From Topomyia yanbarensis (taxonomy: Eukaryota > Arthropoda > Insecta > Diptera > Culicidae), in the NCBI RefSeq assembly GCF_030247195.1, contig NC_080672.1, forward strand, positions 387,889,037 through 387,953,036: DNA of 64,000 bases, in the 5' to 3' direction. Every line of letters starts with the position of its first letter. Positions within the stretch are counted from its first letter, which is position 1. Both the position numbers and the translations under genes were made by a program. A model generated the notes under the pieces. It saw only the letters and a list, made by a program, of their open reading frames with translations. It ran no database searches and was not told the origin of the DNA. Below are positions 1 through 13,348 of this stretch, piece by piece.

Positions 1-811
1 AATCGCAAATGTAAACAAACTGCGTTTTCGTTATTATGACATTATGCGATAAAAATACTACAAGATTGAGGTGAAAATTAGTTAAAATGGTTTTTAGTTC
101 GATTTATAATTAAAGAAAACAAAACGGCGAAAGATGCATTTTCTTCGAGATTTCGACTTAGGCCCTTATTCTCATATGGAATATGAAGGCTAAACTTACA
201 TTTTTTGACAGAACCGGGCGTACACAAAATTATTCTTTAAACGGCGGTTCTATTATATAAATGATAAACAATATCTACTATGATCATGTCTACTCGATAG
301 TTGTTGCACATAAACATTCGAATATTTCAATATTTTCATGTAATTCGAAGAAAAGATGCACGCGGCCTTACATTTACATTGGCTTTCTATGCGCCCATTT
401 GCTGAGCCCTATGAAAAAGTATACTGTCAAGCTCGCCCATTTACCCAGCCCTACCCAGCAAGACAGAGTCAGTTTAGCCCATTTACCGCGCCCTTCTGAA
501 AATTATGTACGCGGTTTAGCCCTTCCGCAGATGGTGGTTGCTGAAGGGCGAAATCACGACTGGGATGCAAATTGGGCGTAAGCATTTTTTTAGTTTCTAC
601 CCACTAAAAGCACATAGGAATTAAATTCTTTGTTATATTGTCATAAGGTTTAACTAAAGATGCTTCCGGAAAAACATAGTCATAAAGTAATTTATGCCTA
701 CAATAAAAACTACATTTAGAAAAGCATCGCCGAATATTGAAACTGATTTTTCTCCATTTAAGTACATTGCGACTTAGGCCCTAATGAAAGATCTGTGTCG
801 AATTATGAATT
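1..811. other. AT-rich non-coding DNA with short repeats
   Basis: No convincing gene is seen. A 106-codon open frame on the plus strand (261-581) has no recognisable domain and runs through short repeated blocks, so it is not called. The 13-mer CGACTTAGGCCCT occurs at 154-166 and again at 770-782 in direct orientation, and GCCCATTTAC-like blocks recur near 430-490. This suggests an old non-autonomous transposon whose ends I could not fix. Confidence 0.4.
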
Positions 812-1434
812 TTACACGCTCGTTTAAAGTAACTCAAAGGTGAGTGACCAGCCACTCAATTTCATAAAAAGTGCACATAGTCAAAATATGAGTTATCATC
901 GCTTACTCAGTTTTGAGTTCAAGACGAGAATGTCAAACTTGAGTAATTTTTACGCAAAGATCAAATATGAAAAATAACCCTTCCGTAATTTTATAATAGT
1001 AATAAATGAATTAATCTCTATTTAAAATACCACTCACCCGTATCTCTAGGCCTTAATGCGATGCCTAAAAATCTGCTCCGGGGCCCTTTCTTCCCTTTTT
1101 TCCTTGTAGCTCGGATCTCATACTAATGTAGCTAAAAAATAAAATAAGTGTTTAATAAGTTTGTTTATTTAAAAAACACATGTAGAAACTTACCTTTTAG
1201 TTTTATTCAAATTCTCTTCGTCGATTCTTTTGAATGTTTTTCAATTTTTTAGGTAGCGTTGAACTTCGTGCACCAGTAAGTTATTTTTTCACTCAAATAC
1301 TTGATAATTTAAATTTTACTCAAGAGTTGAGTTAACTCTACTCAAATCGATACCCATTTTTTGACAGTTTGCCCCTATTTTTGAGTTTGAGTAGTGGGAA
1401 CTCAAATTTTGAGTAGTTTTGAATGAGCGTGTAA
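812..1434. mobile_element. Non-autonomous DNA transposon with ~49-bp terminal inverted repeats
   Basis: The left end (812-860) and the reverse complement of the right end (1387-1434) align over about 49 bases at roughly 80% identity, both beginning TTACACGCTC. The interior is rich in ACTCAAA and TTTGAGT words in both orientations, as in foldback-type elements. There is no coding capacity. No clear target site duplication was found, so the family is unassigned. Confidence 0.6.
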
Positions 1435-2089
1435 CATCCCAGTCAAAAAGGGAAATGGTCAGGCGATTCAAACAGTTTGACGTTTGACTCAACTCGCCTG
1501 TGCTTATTGCCCCTACGAACAAATGCAATTTGCGAATGCGATTTAAAAGCCATTTCGACACTTATGTGGTTTTTGTTTGAGGCGAAACTGAGTCAGTTCC
1601 TAACCCCAACTGCTGTCAAAACGTATGAACTGACAGCGGTTGGGGTTAGAACCTGACTCAGTTTCAGGTTCAAGCGAAATCGCCATTAGACAAATTTTCT
1701 GGCGGCTGAAAAGGACTTGGTTGTTTTTGCGTTTTTGAAACATGGCACCATTCACCAATTTCACCATTGATTCTTCCTATAGTCTGGTGGTGATTACTTA
1801 GTGTAGTGATATGTTTATGTGAGTAGATAATGAATCCGAAAATAAATATTATTTGTAATTTTCATATTAGGCAATTAAGAGCGATTAAATGGCTCGTTCC
1901 CTGGGCGATTTAGGGGCAATTTAAGGGCGGGCAAAGCGGCAAAAAAACGGTGGCAAATCCCCCAAATGTTGCATTTGTAATAGCCCCCTAATTGCCAGAA
2001 ATTTGCTGGCAAATTGAAGGGCAATTAGGGCATCCGAGTTGGCCAATAGCCCACCGTTAGCCAGCAACTTGCCTTTTTTGACTGGACCA
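1435..2089. other. Non-coding stretch with one strong hairpin
   Basis: No gene is recognised. It holds the inverted repeat at 1584-1665 and, at 1890-2080, a stretch with short repeats of GGGCAATT and its complement that looks like a decayed small element. Confidence 0.4.
1584..1665. repeat. 35-bp inverted repeat (hairpin)
   Basis: Arms 1584-1618 and 1631-1665 are inverted copies with three mismatches and a 12-base loop. The arms start GAAACTGAGTCAG and end CTGTCA at the loop. It is most likely a tiny foldback transposon; a structured RNA is possible but nothing else supports it. Confidence 0.7.
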
Positions 2090-2498
2090 CGACAGATTGG
2101 TGTAGTAAATTCTGTTTGACATTTGTGTATAAATAACATAGCGCTTAGGTAGGCCACCGCTCTTCTCTTGCTGCAATAAGTGTGCTGCGCGTCGGTGATG
2201 ACAGTTATGAGTTGAGGCGGTTTTACGATTTGTTTTGGTCGTGCAGAGGGCCGCCATCGTGTAGAAATTACCCGTCGTTTTCCTGCCAGCACCAGCAGTG
2301 GCGAAGCAGCAGTGACAACGAACAGCCACAAGGAAGAGTTAAAGAAAATAAACAAGGTAAAATTTATTTTTTTGTTTTTCCTTTTTTGTTTGTTTACATA
2401 CAAAAATCCGAAATTATTGTGGAGGCACCTAGGCCGCCCTGACAAAAGGGTCCGCAGGGCAAATAAGAACCCGAGTAGTGGTCAACCCGCTACTTACA
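2090..2498 (+). mobile_element. LTR-like dispersed repeat, copy A (internally deleted)
   Basis: This segment is homologous to the reverse complement of 28951-29850 and to parts of 59250-60770. Shared landmarks in order are CAGATTG.TGTAGTAA, TTTGACA..TTGTG, GATGACAG.TATG, a GGCGGT...TTTGTTTTG stretch, and a 3' block around CTAGGCCGCCCTG followed by AACCCGAGTAGTGG and CTACTTACA. The middle third present in copy B is missing. Copies that keep both ends but no coding interior fit solo long terminal repeats better than truncated LINEs. The open frames inside are not genes. Confidence 0.55.
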
Positions 2499-3494
2499 AA
2501 CTCAATCAATATTATAATTAAATACTATTTCTTCTAATAAAAAGTAATTTTCATGAAGAAAATACAATTTCTACTTCTGAAAAATATATGGATGGTAAAT
2601 TTCTTGTTTTATCACCACAGCTTAACAGACATAACGGTTCGAGTGCTTGAAGCTAGAAAAAAGCGATATTTATATAATTGTTATTCCATTGGCTATGAGC
2701 TTTTTGAAAAAAAGCAAAATTATAAATTTTTTAACAAATATTTTTCCGGTTTTTTACCTACAAAAGGGTGTAAAACGAAAAAAAAATCTCAAAAGCTCGT
2801 GTCAAACCATAGTGACACTTCTGCTGAATAAATGAAAACTCATAAGCACGTGATATTCTGAATGTTTTAAACAGAAGCTTTCCAACACTAATGGAAAACA
2901 CGACGCCAGAAATTACCGAAAGAGGCGATGAATAGCTTCCCATATCCCGAAAACAACAGCTGCTGATCAAATCCTTCATAAGGCACACTTGTAGTAACGC
3001 GTCCGTGAAGTTTTGTCGATAATGTTAATCACGAACAGGGCACCAGCCACGCTCGCTGTGAAGTATAACTCGAACGAACCCTTCTCCACAGTGAACAGTG
3101 CAAAATCTTTGTCACCACAGTCGGTAGGAAAGTTCAAACAAAGGAGAAAAGCGCACCTTTCTAACCGAGAGTCAAGGAGCACTGCAGGAGCAGCCAATGT
3201 TACACATGACACTCATTTTATGTAGATCAGATTGGTGGAATTAAACCAAAACAGTGATTGTAAATAAGCACCAGTGAGGTATTTTGGTAAGATTGAAGGA
3301 AGTTAAATGGATTTTTCTTAAAAAATGTAAAAACGTCCTTGTTTGACACTATGAATCTTCCTTGGCAATGAATTTAGTTACGTGGGTTAGCATTTTTGAC
3401 AGTTAACCCAGCAAAAGATTAGGGATCAAGGTAGATCATTGAATGGTATGGTCACGATAATTCTATTTTATAAAATAATTTTTATTTGTTATTC
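2499..3494. other. No recognised feature
   Basis: AT-rich DNA with only short open frames. A minus-strand frame at 2976-3212 looks superficially protein-like but matches no family I can name and lacks clear splice or start context. Confidence 0.3.
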
Positions 3495-3672
3495 TGCGTA
3501 CGAAAGTTTTTTATTTCGATTGTAGAGGTTTTAACCTTAAGGTCATTTGCCTCTTCGGGTTAGAAAAATCTCTTATGAAAAAATTCTATCCCTATGTGTG
3601 GGGTCGGGACTCGAACCCAGGTGCACTGCGTACAAGACAATCTACGCTACCAACTACGCTACGCCCACTCCA
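3495..3672 (-). mobile_element. tRNA-derived SINE
   Basis: Read on the minus strand, the head carries a good internal RNA polymerase III promoter: an A box (TAGCGTAGTTGG, 3650-3661) and a B box (GGTTCGAGTCC, near 3606-3617) at tRNA spacing. The tRNA-like head could derive from a Thr-type tRNA. It is followed by a non-tRNA body ending in an AT-rich tail near 3495. The acceptor stem and anticodon arm are not clean enough for a functional tRNA gene. SINEs of this kind are copied by LINE machinery. Confidence 0.65.
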
Positions 3673-5740
3673 GTACAAAAGTGAATAGTATTTTTAATGT
3701 CAGCGGCAAAATAATAAACAGAATATGGCTTAATGACCCAACTGAGTGTGTAAGTAAGCAAACGTTTAGATAACTGTCAAATGTCATTTGTTCCAGTACT
3801 TGGAAAAGAAGCAGTCATTGTTTGGAGCACAAAACCAAAAATAAAACGAACTGTGCTATTTCAATTAAAACATGTCAATGGGGCCATGACCGTTGCACAT
3901 ATTTATGCACAATTCACATATTTGCGCTTCGGTCAGCAGTGGTCGGAAAATTCGTATTGTTGGAAATGAAACTGGTTAGCAGCAGAAAAATATGCTGTTA
4001 ATGGAACGCTAGGGAGGAATGTTGATTATTATACACATTTTTCTTTCAATGCCGGATATTCTTGCAGTTTACAGGGTGCTCAATTTTTCAATCCACTATG
4101 TTAGTAAATTTGATGGCTCAGATTCAGGTTAGGATATTTATCAGTTTTTTTACCTAACCACCCTCAACAGTTGTGAATTTGTTTAGCTCAGAAGCAATGC
4201 AAATAACGATGAAGATCTCTAACAGTGATGATTGTTGCTTTTGGACCTTGTCTCGCTGCACTTGCTTTGTGCACTGCACATGCTAGAACTTTTGAAATAC
4301 CAGCATCTGCGGATACGCTGAAGCATTCAAATGTAAACTAAAGGGTCAGACCGGTTTGCTGTGATCTGGTACGGTAGTCCGAAGGCTGAATGTGTACACG
4401 TTATTGTTCTTATTCGAAATATTTCCCTCGAAAATAGCAACCCGACAGTGACTCCATCGTCTGCACTCGAACGCTATAGCAAAATCTCTCACATGTTTGG
4501 CACTGAATAAGCTGCAGGATCCCCGTTGGATGAATTCATTCAAAAGGCACACCATGTTTTATTACTTTCTGGCTCGGCGCGTTATCCACTTTGCAAGCCT
4601 TGATCGACCTGACCGAGCCTGGCCTGGTGGGTGGTAATATCAGGCATTTTTTCTATCCCTACGAAACGGACAGGACTATGTATGGGAACGTTTGGCGACT
4701 AGACCTCGCAACGGTTTTTTTTATTTCGGAAAATAGTTTCCTCCACGGATCATCCTGTTGTTTGTGAAGTGGGAGACGGTGGTTTCGGCGGTGCGTTCAT
4801 TGTCCTATCGTAGAAAATCTCGGTTCCGAAAGCCCGAACGGAGGCTTTCACGTTGCGACGATGTCGATGTGAAACTGCGAGAATGCAGCAGTTTTGTCAT
4901 GGCGCCCTACGTTATTTATTCCGCATTATTCGTAGGAATTTATGTTGACCGTATGGAAATTCGTCGATGGTGGCGATGCTTTGTCCTATTCATCAGCAGC
5001 GCAATATGCACTTTCTTTCTTCGGTCTCCTGCATTTGACGGCATGCAGTGAAACTGCGCTAACTCTGGTCTATTTAGGGTCAGTTTCAACTATATACAGA
5101 ACATGTTAGGAAAGCGCAGGGAAATCCTGTACATTGTGATAAAAGCGGGTTGGTCCGATTCGTCGGTGCAAGGACACTGTACAGATGATGAGGATGTTAC
5201 TACAAGAGTAGACTTGTATAAAAGAGACATTGTTTCTTCTCTCTGCATACATCTCCGGATTTCCCAGTCCAGTCGATGTCACATGTCGTTGCCACTTTCC
5301 GGATAATTCCATTGTCTTATTGGACCTTCAATCGAAGATGTGGACTTCGGTCGTCGGCTTGTGTCGGATTCATAATTATATAACATATTGTTTCGATTGG
5401 GAGAATGTTTCAAATTTATGACGACCATTTGCAATTTTTTTTTTATTTTTAGTGGCACAAATCCTAATTAAGATGGTCATAAAGATACGCGTAGTATTGC
5501 CACTGACGAACCGACATGCCACATGGAAGAAAAAAAGAGTCAGATGTTGTCCTAGTTGCTGAAATTAAAATACGTTGTTACACTAGCGGCATCTGTATAC
5601 TGGTTCGTGCGGTTGTCAAGGTTATTCACTGCTAAATCCAATTTTTAAATAAATATTTACCGTATTTAAAACAACCAACTTAACCTCAATAATACAAAAA
5701 TTACTCCGGATCTCAATACTTCGCAATAAAATATTAGGTT
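3673..5740. other. No recognised feature
   Basis: About 2 kb with no gene I can support. The part 4550-5400 is more GC-balanced and has several overlapping frames of 60-97 codons on both strands, none with a recognisable domain or start context. It could hold unrecognised exon or regulatory sequence. Confidence 0.3.
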
Positions 5741-5896
5741 TGTTCCAGTACACGGAAGTCACTCCGGAGTAGCCAGGAGCAAAAAATCTTTGCTCCTTTT
5801 TACTCCGGTTTGCTACCAGAAGAAGAAAAAAGAGAAGAAGAGAGTACAGGAACGATTTTCTCCGGAGTACTTCCAGTTTCTCCTGGTACTGGAACA
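5741..5896. mobile_element. Short MITE, TGTTCCAGTA family, copy 1
   Basis: A 156-bp element bounded by the exact 10-bp inverted repeat TGTTCCAGTA / TACTGGAACA. The interior carries repeated CTCCGGAGTA words and a purine-rich AGAAGAAG block. A second copy lies at 54266-54424 with the same order of blocks, showing it is a dispersed family. Non-coding. Confidence 0.65.
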
Positions 5897-7871
5897 GACC
5901 TATTGAATTCGATTGAATGTTTTGGTGTCAAACGAAAGAACGAATGTTTTCTTATCACCTGTAATTGATCTTTTTGTGAATCTATGTAATGTTTATCTAA
6001 AAACATTTAAAATAGATCAAACATCCTATATCATCAATGCAAGAAAATACTCCTGTCATCATTTTACTGGTACCAATAATGAAATCTAGTTAGCGCCTGG
6101 AGCGGATAAGTTTCACCACAGATAACAGACGTTAAGGCTCGATTCGAAACGTGTGTAAATACTCGCTACTGAAATTTCGAATAAAACAGACTCTGAAACA
6201 CGTTTGGCAAACGTTTGTAGATGGCGCAGTGATCGACGTAATGCAGTTGGAGTGCAGTTGTCAAACACGTGTAGCAAACAGTTGTGTAGATGGCAATAGT
6301 GAAACACGGATTTTCAACGTATATCAATTTGAAAGTTTACACAGGTTTTTAAAGAAATTTTGTTCTAGCCTAAACGTCTGTTATCTGTTGTTTCATGTTT
6401 GAGAGCCAATTGACTGATCCATTTGCAGTTGTGTTAGTGCGATATTGCGGTTAAATCATGTGAAATTTTTGCCAAATGAGGTTAAAGGACGATTCGGACG
6501 ATACATCAGCTTCCGTCAACGGAACGTCACCGTTCCGTCAGGATAAGTTTAATACTTTTCTCTTGTGCCCGTTCACACGTGCCGTACGTCAAAACGTTCC
6601 GTGCCGCTGATGTTGTGTGTGAATGCTTCCATTTAACAGCATGTAACTAATCTTGACGTTCCGTACCGGTGACGGAAGCCTGATGTAACGTGTGAATCGT
6701 ACTTAAATCAGATGGCAAATCGTAAACATCGCGTATACATATATGTCTATACACATTGCAACTGTGTTGGTGTACTAGACGTCAAATAAGTCAACTAGCT
6801 CCGTGAAACCGCCTGACGCACCAACTTGATTTCATTATTGGGAGAAGAACAAGAGGGTGAATGTTTTGACGTTTCTTTGAAAAATGAGTGAAGCCAACAT
6901 AAGCTGGCTTTCTGGCTCGGATAGTTGCCAAAAATGACAGCGAACGCGCTTTATGTAACGTTCACATTGCTACGAGCCAATATTGTTAATACGACCTGAA
7001 ACTTGTCGAATGCAAACAAACTTCATTTTGAGGTGCTTAACTGGAACTCAGGTGATAAAAGCCTGCGGATTTTATGGAGAATAAGCAATGCAAGAAAAAT
7101 CGTGCTTCATCATTTATTGTTATTATTTACTTATTTTGATTCCCACCTTCAAACAGTGTTGTACAGTTCATGTGAATAGACCTTAAACCACAGAGAACAG
7201 ACATATAAGTTAGAACAAACTTTCCCGAAAAACCTGTGTAAACATTTAAATGAAAATACGTTGAAAATCACCATCGCATACAGGTTCGCATGCGTGAATC
7301 ACCATTGTATCCAAGTTTGCACACAAGTCCTGTTAGGCGTTGGCTGGCCAACCGAAGCGCCGACCTGTGGCAAGTTGCTACTCTCTATTGTCATTTCAAA
7401 GCGACAGTTTTATTTCTTACACAAGTTGAAAACTTTACTTGTATGTCAGTTCTCAGTGGCTCTATGGCAAAAAATCGAACGTTAAATGCAGCCAGGAGGT
7501 ACTGTCAATGCAGTCAGTCCATTTAAACTATGCGAGGCAAAAAGAGACGCTATGCGAGACGAACGATAGAATGAACAGAAAAAAAAAGAAAAACAAAACA
7601 TCTATCGGCAAGTCCCGTCCCAGTTCCGGACAAAACGGTATACTGATTGGCCGTTTTCAAAAAATATGCGAGAAATATTTGACGTGTTTGCACTCTTGAA
7701 AAATTAAAACAGATTTACATCACAGCATTGCGAATTTTAGAATGACCATACGTCCTGGTTTCCCAGGACATGTCCTGGTTTTCAATACTCTATCCTGGTG
7801 TCCTGGAAAATCGAGGAAAACGCTTCATTTGTGCTGGTTTTTCTCCTCTAAGCACTGAAATGTAACTGCAA
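5897..7871. other. Mostly unassigned DNA with one foldback element
   Basis: Apart from the foldback at 6486-6703 no feature is supported. Open frames around 7261-7699 overlap in several phases without any recognisable protein. A short patch at 7741-7810 repeats TGTCCTGGT/CCAGGACA in both orientations and may be another tiny foldback. Confidence 0.3.
6486..6703. mobile_element. Foldback-type MITE
   Basis: The left arm (6486-6529) and right arm (6654-6703) are inverted copies over about 45 bases with a few gaps; both carry the order CGATTC...ACATCAG.CTTCCGTCA...GGAACGTCA. A third, internal copy of the same words occurs near 6595-6630. About 218 bp, non-coding; family unknown. Confidence 0.6.
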
Positions 7872-9317
<1,446 letters not shown>

Positions 9318-9824
9318 TCACTCTAAAGCAGATTACGATAAACAAAACCTAATGCACTCGATCTCGAATCTCCCAATAATTTCTTTCGATGTCTTTATTC
9401 AATCCCTCAATAATGCCTCGTTATTGCTCTTTCCGATCTTCTGTCCTCACCAGGAAATCGGCATTCGCCACACCATTTCACCTTTGTTTTTCTCTGTCTG
9501 TATTTCGCCATGATTACGCTTTAATTGTTTTACTTGCAAAATGAATGGCAGTTAAAAAAACGCAGAGGCAAGTGCATTTTAACATTTAAATCCGGAAAAA
9601 TGTATAAACAAATCGACATCGATATATGCCGATGAAACGAGCTCTTCATGGCTTAATTAAAGCGCCATTCAATCCGGACCCCATGATTGAGTTCCTTCGG
9701 TGTTTGTGAAAGGGAACATCGACGTTCTGGTGACGTCGCTTCTTCAAATATTTTGAGCATCTTTTGACAGTAGCATTTTACTAAATAGATGTTGAATAAC
9801 GAGAGCTTAACTAGTATATTTTAC

Positions 9825-10141
9825 ACCGACCTTTCTGCCGTTTTTAATAGAGTGAACCACAAGAGAACAATCGCTCAACAGAAATTTGATATTAAAGGTA
9901 GCTGTTGCATTTGTTTCGATCCTAGCTCACAGAACTAGCGATCATGGTTGGAAATTGCCAGGCACCCACATTAACATCTACGTCAGGAGTAGCCCAAGAA
10001 AGCTACTTGGAACCGTTGATGTTTCTGCTTTATTTCAATGGCATGTGTTTAGCGTTGAAGACTCCTCTCCAGTTTTTCGCAGACGATCGCAAAATATTTC
10101 ATCTCATCCGCTCAATTGTGGATTGCAGATTTCACCAATAA
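9825..10141 (+). pseudogene. Degenerate LINE reverse transcriptase fragment
   Basis: Two RT blocks survive in different frames. The first (from 9825) reads like the RT palm start (TDLSAVFNRVNHK). The second (about 9980-10141) contains a mutated SGVAQES..EPLMFLLYFN stretch, equivalent to the PQG-x-LGPLLF motif, and the catalytic FADD at 10076-10087. Stops and frameshifts separate them. The pattern fits a Jockey-type non-LTR retrotransposon. No endonuclease or 3' tail was found nearby. Confidence 0.7.
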
Positions 10142-12290
10142 TAGTTTACATTCTGGCAGAGCTCTGCCTGTTAGACACTCAAAAATATTCATAACCTGGG
10201 AAGAATTTCGTCAGGCACGTTCGAGCGTGATGTAAGAAGCAAGGGGGATCTCTTTCGATTGTCCGGGGTTTGAGCTCGTCTGCATGGTCACCCTGCGAAT
10301 TGCCCAATTCAAATGATTATTTTTAAACAGCATCCATATGTACATTATCGCCATTATTTTCTAGGCATTCTTTAGTATCTTAAAAAAGAGAAATAAAAAC
10401 AGCAAAACAGCAGGGTGAAACAGTGGATAAGAGGAAGGACTTAAAGCAGAAGTGGATTTTGGCTGCTAAACATGCAGGAAATGAAAGGACGATGAACTGA
10501 GGAAGCGAAAAGTTTTTAGCAATAATTACCCGTGTAGTCTTAAAAATTAAATTACTACCGAAGATAATTAGCTTTTTGCGTCTGAATTTTTCTTGTTCAA
10601 GCTTTGCAACCATCACGAATATACGAAACAAGCAGCTGAATGCAGCTAGAACCGGAAGCAAATTTGGCACGAGCACATAAAATACAGAATACTCCACTCT
10701 CGGAAATCTTCGCAAAAGTGACGAAGCGAAAGGATAACATTTTTCAAAGCTCTTCTTTTAAAAACTATTTTATCATCGGATTGAACGACAATGGTCGTCG
10801 GTAAGGCACAAAAAGGCCAACAAAAATGTGCAGAAACAGCTATAATGATGATGCATATTATGAAATAATGACGACCACGTGGCCTTGCATTAACTTGAGG
10901 CGTGTGCCTTGCAGTCCCACGCGGTGTTAGTCTTCTATAGCTTCCGAGAGGAACATTTTTAATCGAAAAACTATTACTCGTTGGAAGCGAGCTTTCACTT
11001 CGGACCAGTTTCTAGCAATTACTATTCAAATTGGCATTACAAACTACTTAAAACTAGCCAATGGACTGGTGTGATAAAAAGCGCACCTCGAACCCAGTAC
11101 CAGTGCATGGTATGGCACCGCACGCGTAGTCTAGCTGGCGTGGAGCACTGTCAACCGACCCGAAACTCTTGCGAGCAAATACACAAAGGAACGAGTGTTT
11201 GCGGGATCTGGTGCAAGAAAAATTTCCAGTCTTTTATTATTGCTGAACTTTCCGGAGGCTTGGAGCATCTGAAAGCTCGCTCGCTCACTCACTGCGCTCC
11301 GTTTTAGACATTCTTTTGTTTCAATTTATCCATTCGAACGACTCGGGGATAGCAGGGCCCGTACAGAAAAGGAGCCCGTATAGCGGGAGCAGAAGAAAAA
11401 TGAAGAAGAAACTTTTTCTCGAGTAGTTTTTCAGTTGATGTGCTTTCGAAACACTTGTATATTTTTTCTGCTTTCCTGAACTATTTAAGAATTCATAACA
11501 GTCTGTAATCTCCGTTCTGTTAGGAGCGTTGCTGATGGTTCAGCACTTTCCGAAGAAAAAAAAACAGCTATTCAAAGCTAAAAATTCTTCAAAGTGTCAT
11601 AATCATGGCTGTTGAAATTTAAACACTAGCATATAATGATTTCCATTTGCAGGCCGAGATTACAGCCATTGCTGGTGCAGCAGAACGAGGCATCGGGAGC
11701 TTTCGGAAACACTATTGCGAAAGTTTTCTCGCCTGCCGTAATGCGGTCATTGAGTGAACATTTCGCTGGAAGCGTGTCAGACAACCGGAAATTGATATCA
11801 TTCAGTAAGCGAGTGAACCGGCGGTGGGAGAAATTCTTGATGCAATGACCATTGTTGTTTTGCTTTAGTGACAGTATTAAACACTCGCCTTGTAGACTGA
11901 GAACTTTATTTAGGCATCTGCCTTTCGTTTCTTCTGTTGAAAATTGTATGTATTGAACACATTCGGTCTATTTATCCGGCGTAAATTCGGCGCTTGCTTA
12001 CTCGTGGCACTAAGTCGGATTCTGATGAGAGGAACTCGAGACGCATCCGCATAACATTTAAATTACTTTATTTATAATATTTATTCCAATTAGACTATCT
12101 TTTCGGAGCATTGGACGTGATTGAAGTGTGGCGGTAAAACTTAAGGGGAATTTGAGTAGTGTCATGAGCGGATCCTCTTCCTTTGACTCAATAACCCTTA
12201 GCAATAAAACTTATAACTGTCGCTGATAAAAACAAGTTTCATTTTCAGTGTTTTGTTATCATGAATCATGGCTAAGTACTTGACATTTGA
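10142..12290. other. Unassigned DNA upstream of the CBM14 gene
   Basis: No gene is supported. Frames at 10380-10715 (minus), 10981-11307 (plus) and 11636-11848 (plus) lack recognisable domains. A tRNA-like A box occurs near 11127-11138 but the B-box-like sequence beside it is on the opposite strand. A fragment of a dispersed repeat with a CTGATGA core lies at 12014-12042 and is related to 40022-40075. Confidence 0.3.
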
Positions 12291-12299
12291 CGAGGCTTG

Positions 12300-12328
12300 G
12301 TATATAAGTAAGCAGCCGTCTATTCAGT
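12300..12328 (+). promoter_or_regulatory. TATA-box core promoter of the CBM14 gene
   Basis: A TATA box (TATATAAG, 12300-12307) is followed by an arthropod initiator TCAGT at 12324-12328, with the likely start A at 12326, about 26 bases from the first T. The predicted transcript reaches the start codon after about 43 bases. Spacing and motifs fit a focused insect promoter. Confidence 0.65.
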
Positions 12329-12368
12329 AGTATGATTTGAACCAGTAGTCAGCTCACACCCTAATACT

Positions 12369-12729
12369 ATGAATTGTAAGTATTTCAAATCGAATGAAAT
12401 TATGATTTTCTGCAATAGCTAAACATACAGTGTCTTTTTCAGTACGATTCATGCTTCTAACACTGATCATTGCGCCAGCACTATGTTCGGCAACTGATCC
12501 TCATTGTCCGGAAGTCAACGACCCGCTGGTGGCCATCCATTATCCACATCCAATGGATTGCAGTAAATATCTCACTTGCAATTGGGGAAAATTGGTCGAA
12601 CAGAGCTGCCCAGCCGGATTACTTTGGAATGATGTACCGAAATACTGTGACTATCCGCAGAATGTTAATTGTGAGAAAAAATTCCTGAATGCCAGCATCG
12701 AAACATTATATAAAATGGAGTCTGGATAG
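12369..12729 (+). CDS. Small secreted chitin-binding (peritrophin-A/CBM14) protein
   Basis: Two exons, 12369-12375 and 12443-12729, flank a 67-bp intron with GTAAGT donor and TTTTTCAG acceptor; splicing gives 97 residues beginning MNLRFMLLTL. Residues 1 to about 19 form a hydrophobic signal peptide. The mature part is one peritrophin-A domain with six cysteines (C24, C42, C48, C58, C71, C79) in the family spacing, plus the conserved aromatic/Gly positions (Y45, G61, W64). Such domains bind chitin in the peritrophic matrix or cuticle after secretion. A single short domain with an 18-residue tail is near the minimum for the family. I chose the upstream ATG because it sits behind the TATA/initiator and restores a full signal peptide; the in-frame CTG/ATG inside exon 2 would need the intron retained. 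There is no clear AATAAA just downstream. Confidence 0.85.
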
Positions 12730-12754
12730 GATTATATAATGATAATACAGTATT

Positions 12755-12870
12755 CCTTCATGAGATGGTGTAAATTTACGAAACTCTCTAGATCACGCGA
12801 GAAAAGAATATATCCGGCTAATTGGAAAGTGTTAGCTTTGCATCATACACAGCCGATCCTTCTCTCTGAT
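12755..12870 (+). repeat. Direct duplication, copy 1 (with 13208-13321)
   Basis: About 115 bases starting CCTTCATGAGATGGTGTAAA and ending GATCCTTCTCTC are repeated at 13208-13321 in the same orientation with about 90% identity. The copies are about 450 bases apart, just downstream of the CBM14 gene. Non-coding; segmental duplication or two copies of one small element. Confidence 0.8.
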
Positions 12871-13207
12871 TGGCGATTCTACGTTGAAACCGCTCGCAGA
12901 TAGCGCTGGAAGGAAAGTGTTGCTGATTTTATTCTGTTCTGTCATAGTGCATATATTTTCTGTAAACATTGGTAAAAAATGACTTCTAAACACCAAATTA
13001 CCGATCAATTTGTTGATAATTGTTTATGAAAATGGAGGAAAATCATCATTTTATCAGATGATGAGTAAACATCTTGCGAAAAGAGTGTAAAACATAGCGG
13101 TTTCTAATATTATTCGCAGAGCTATATGCGCGCTGTTTCGAAATGTAATTTGTTGAGCACCGTAGCCGCCGCAACAGCATTTCCCGTTCGTCCTAAGTTG
13201 AGCTAAA

Positions 13208-13321
13208 CCTTCATGAGATGGTGTAAATTCATGAAACTCTCCAGATCACGCGAGGAGAGTATATCCGGCTAATAGGAAAGTGTCAGCTTTGTATCATGCA
13301 CAGCCGATCCTTCTCTCCGAT
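13208..13321 (+). repeat. Direct duplication, copy 2
   Basis: Partner of 12755-12870, differing by scattered substitutions and small indels. It runs straight into the tandem duplication that begins at 13349. Confidence 0.8.
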
Positions 13322-13348
13322 AGTCTTCACTGAATCTCCTACGTAGTT

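Noticed and set aside
261..581. 106-codon plus-strand frame
   Set aside because: Built partly from repeated GCCCATTTAC words, no domain, no promoter or splice signals.
2976..3212. Minus-strand 78-codon frame with a protein-like hydrophobic pattern (GSFELYFTASVAGALFVINIID)
   Set aside because: It loosely recalls a cadherin-type beta pattern but lacks the calcium-binding motifs, has no clear splice or start context and ends abruptly; likely chance.
11070..11170. Possible tRNA or SINE with A-box-like TAGTCTAGCTGG
   Set aside because: The only B-box-like sequence is on the opposite strand and no cloverleaf can be drawn.
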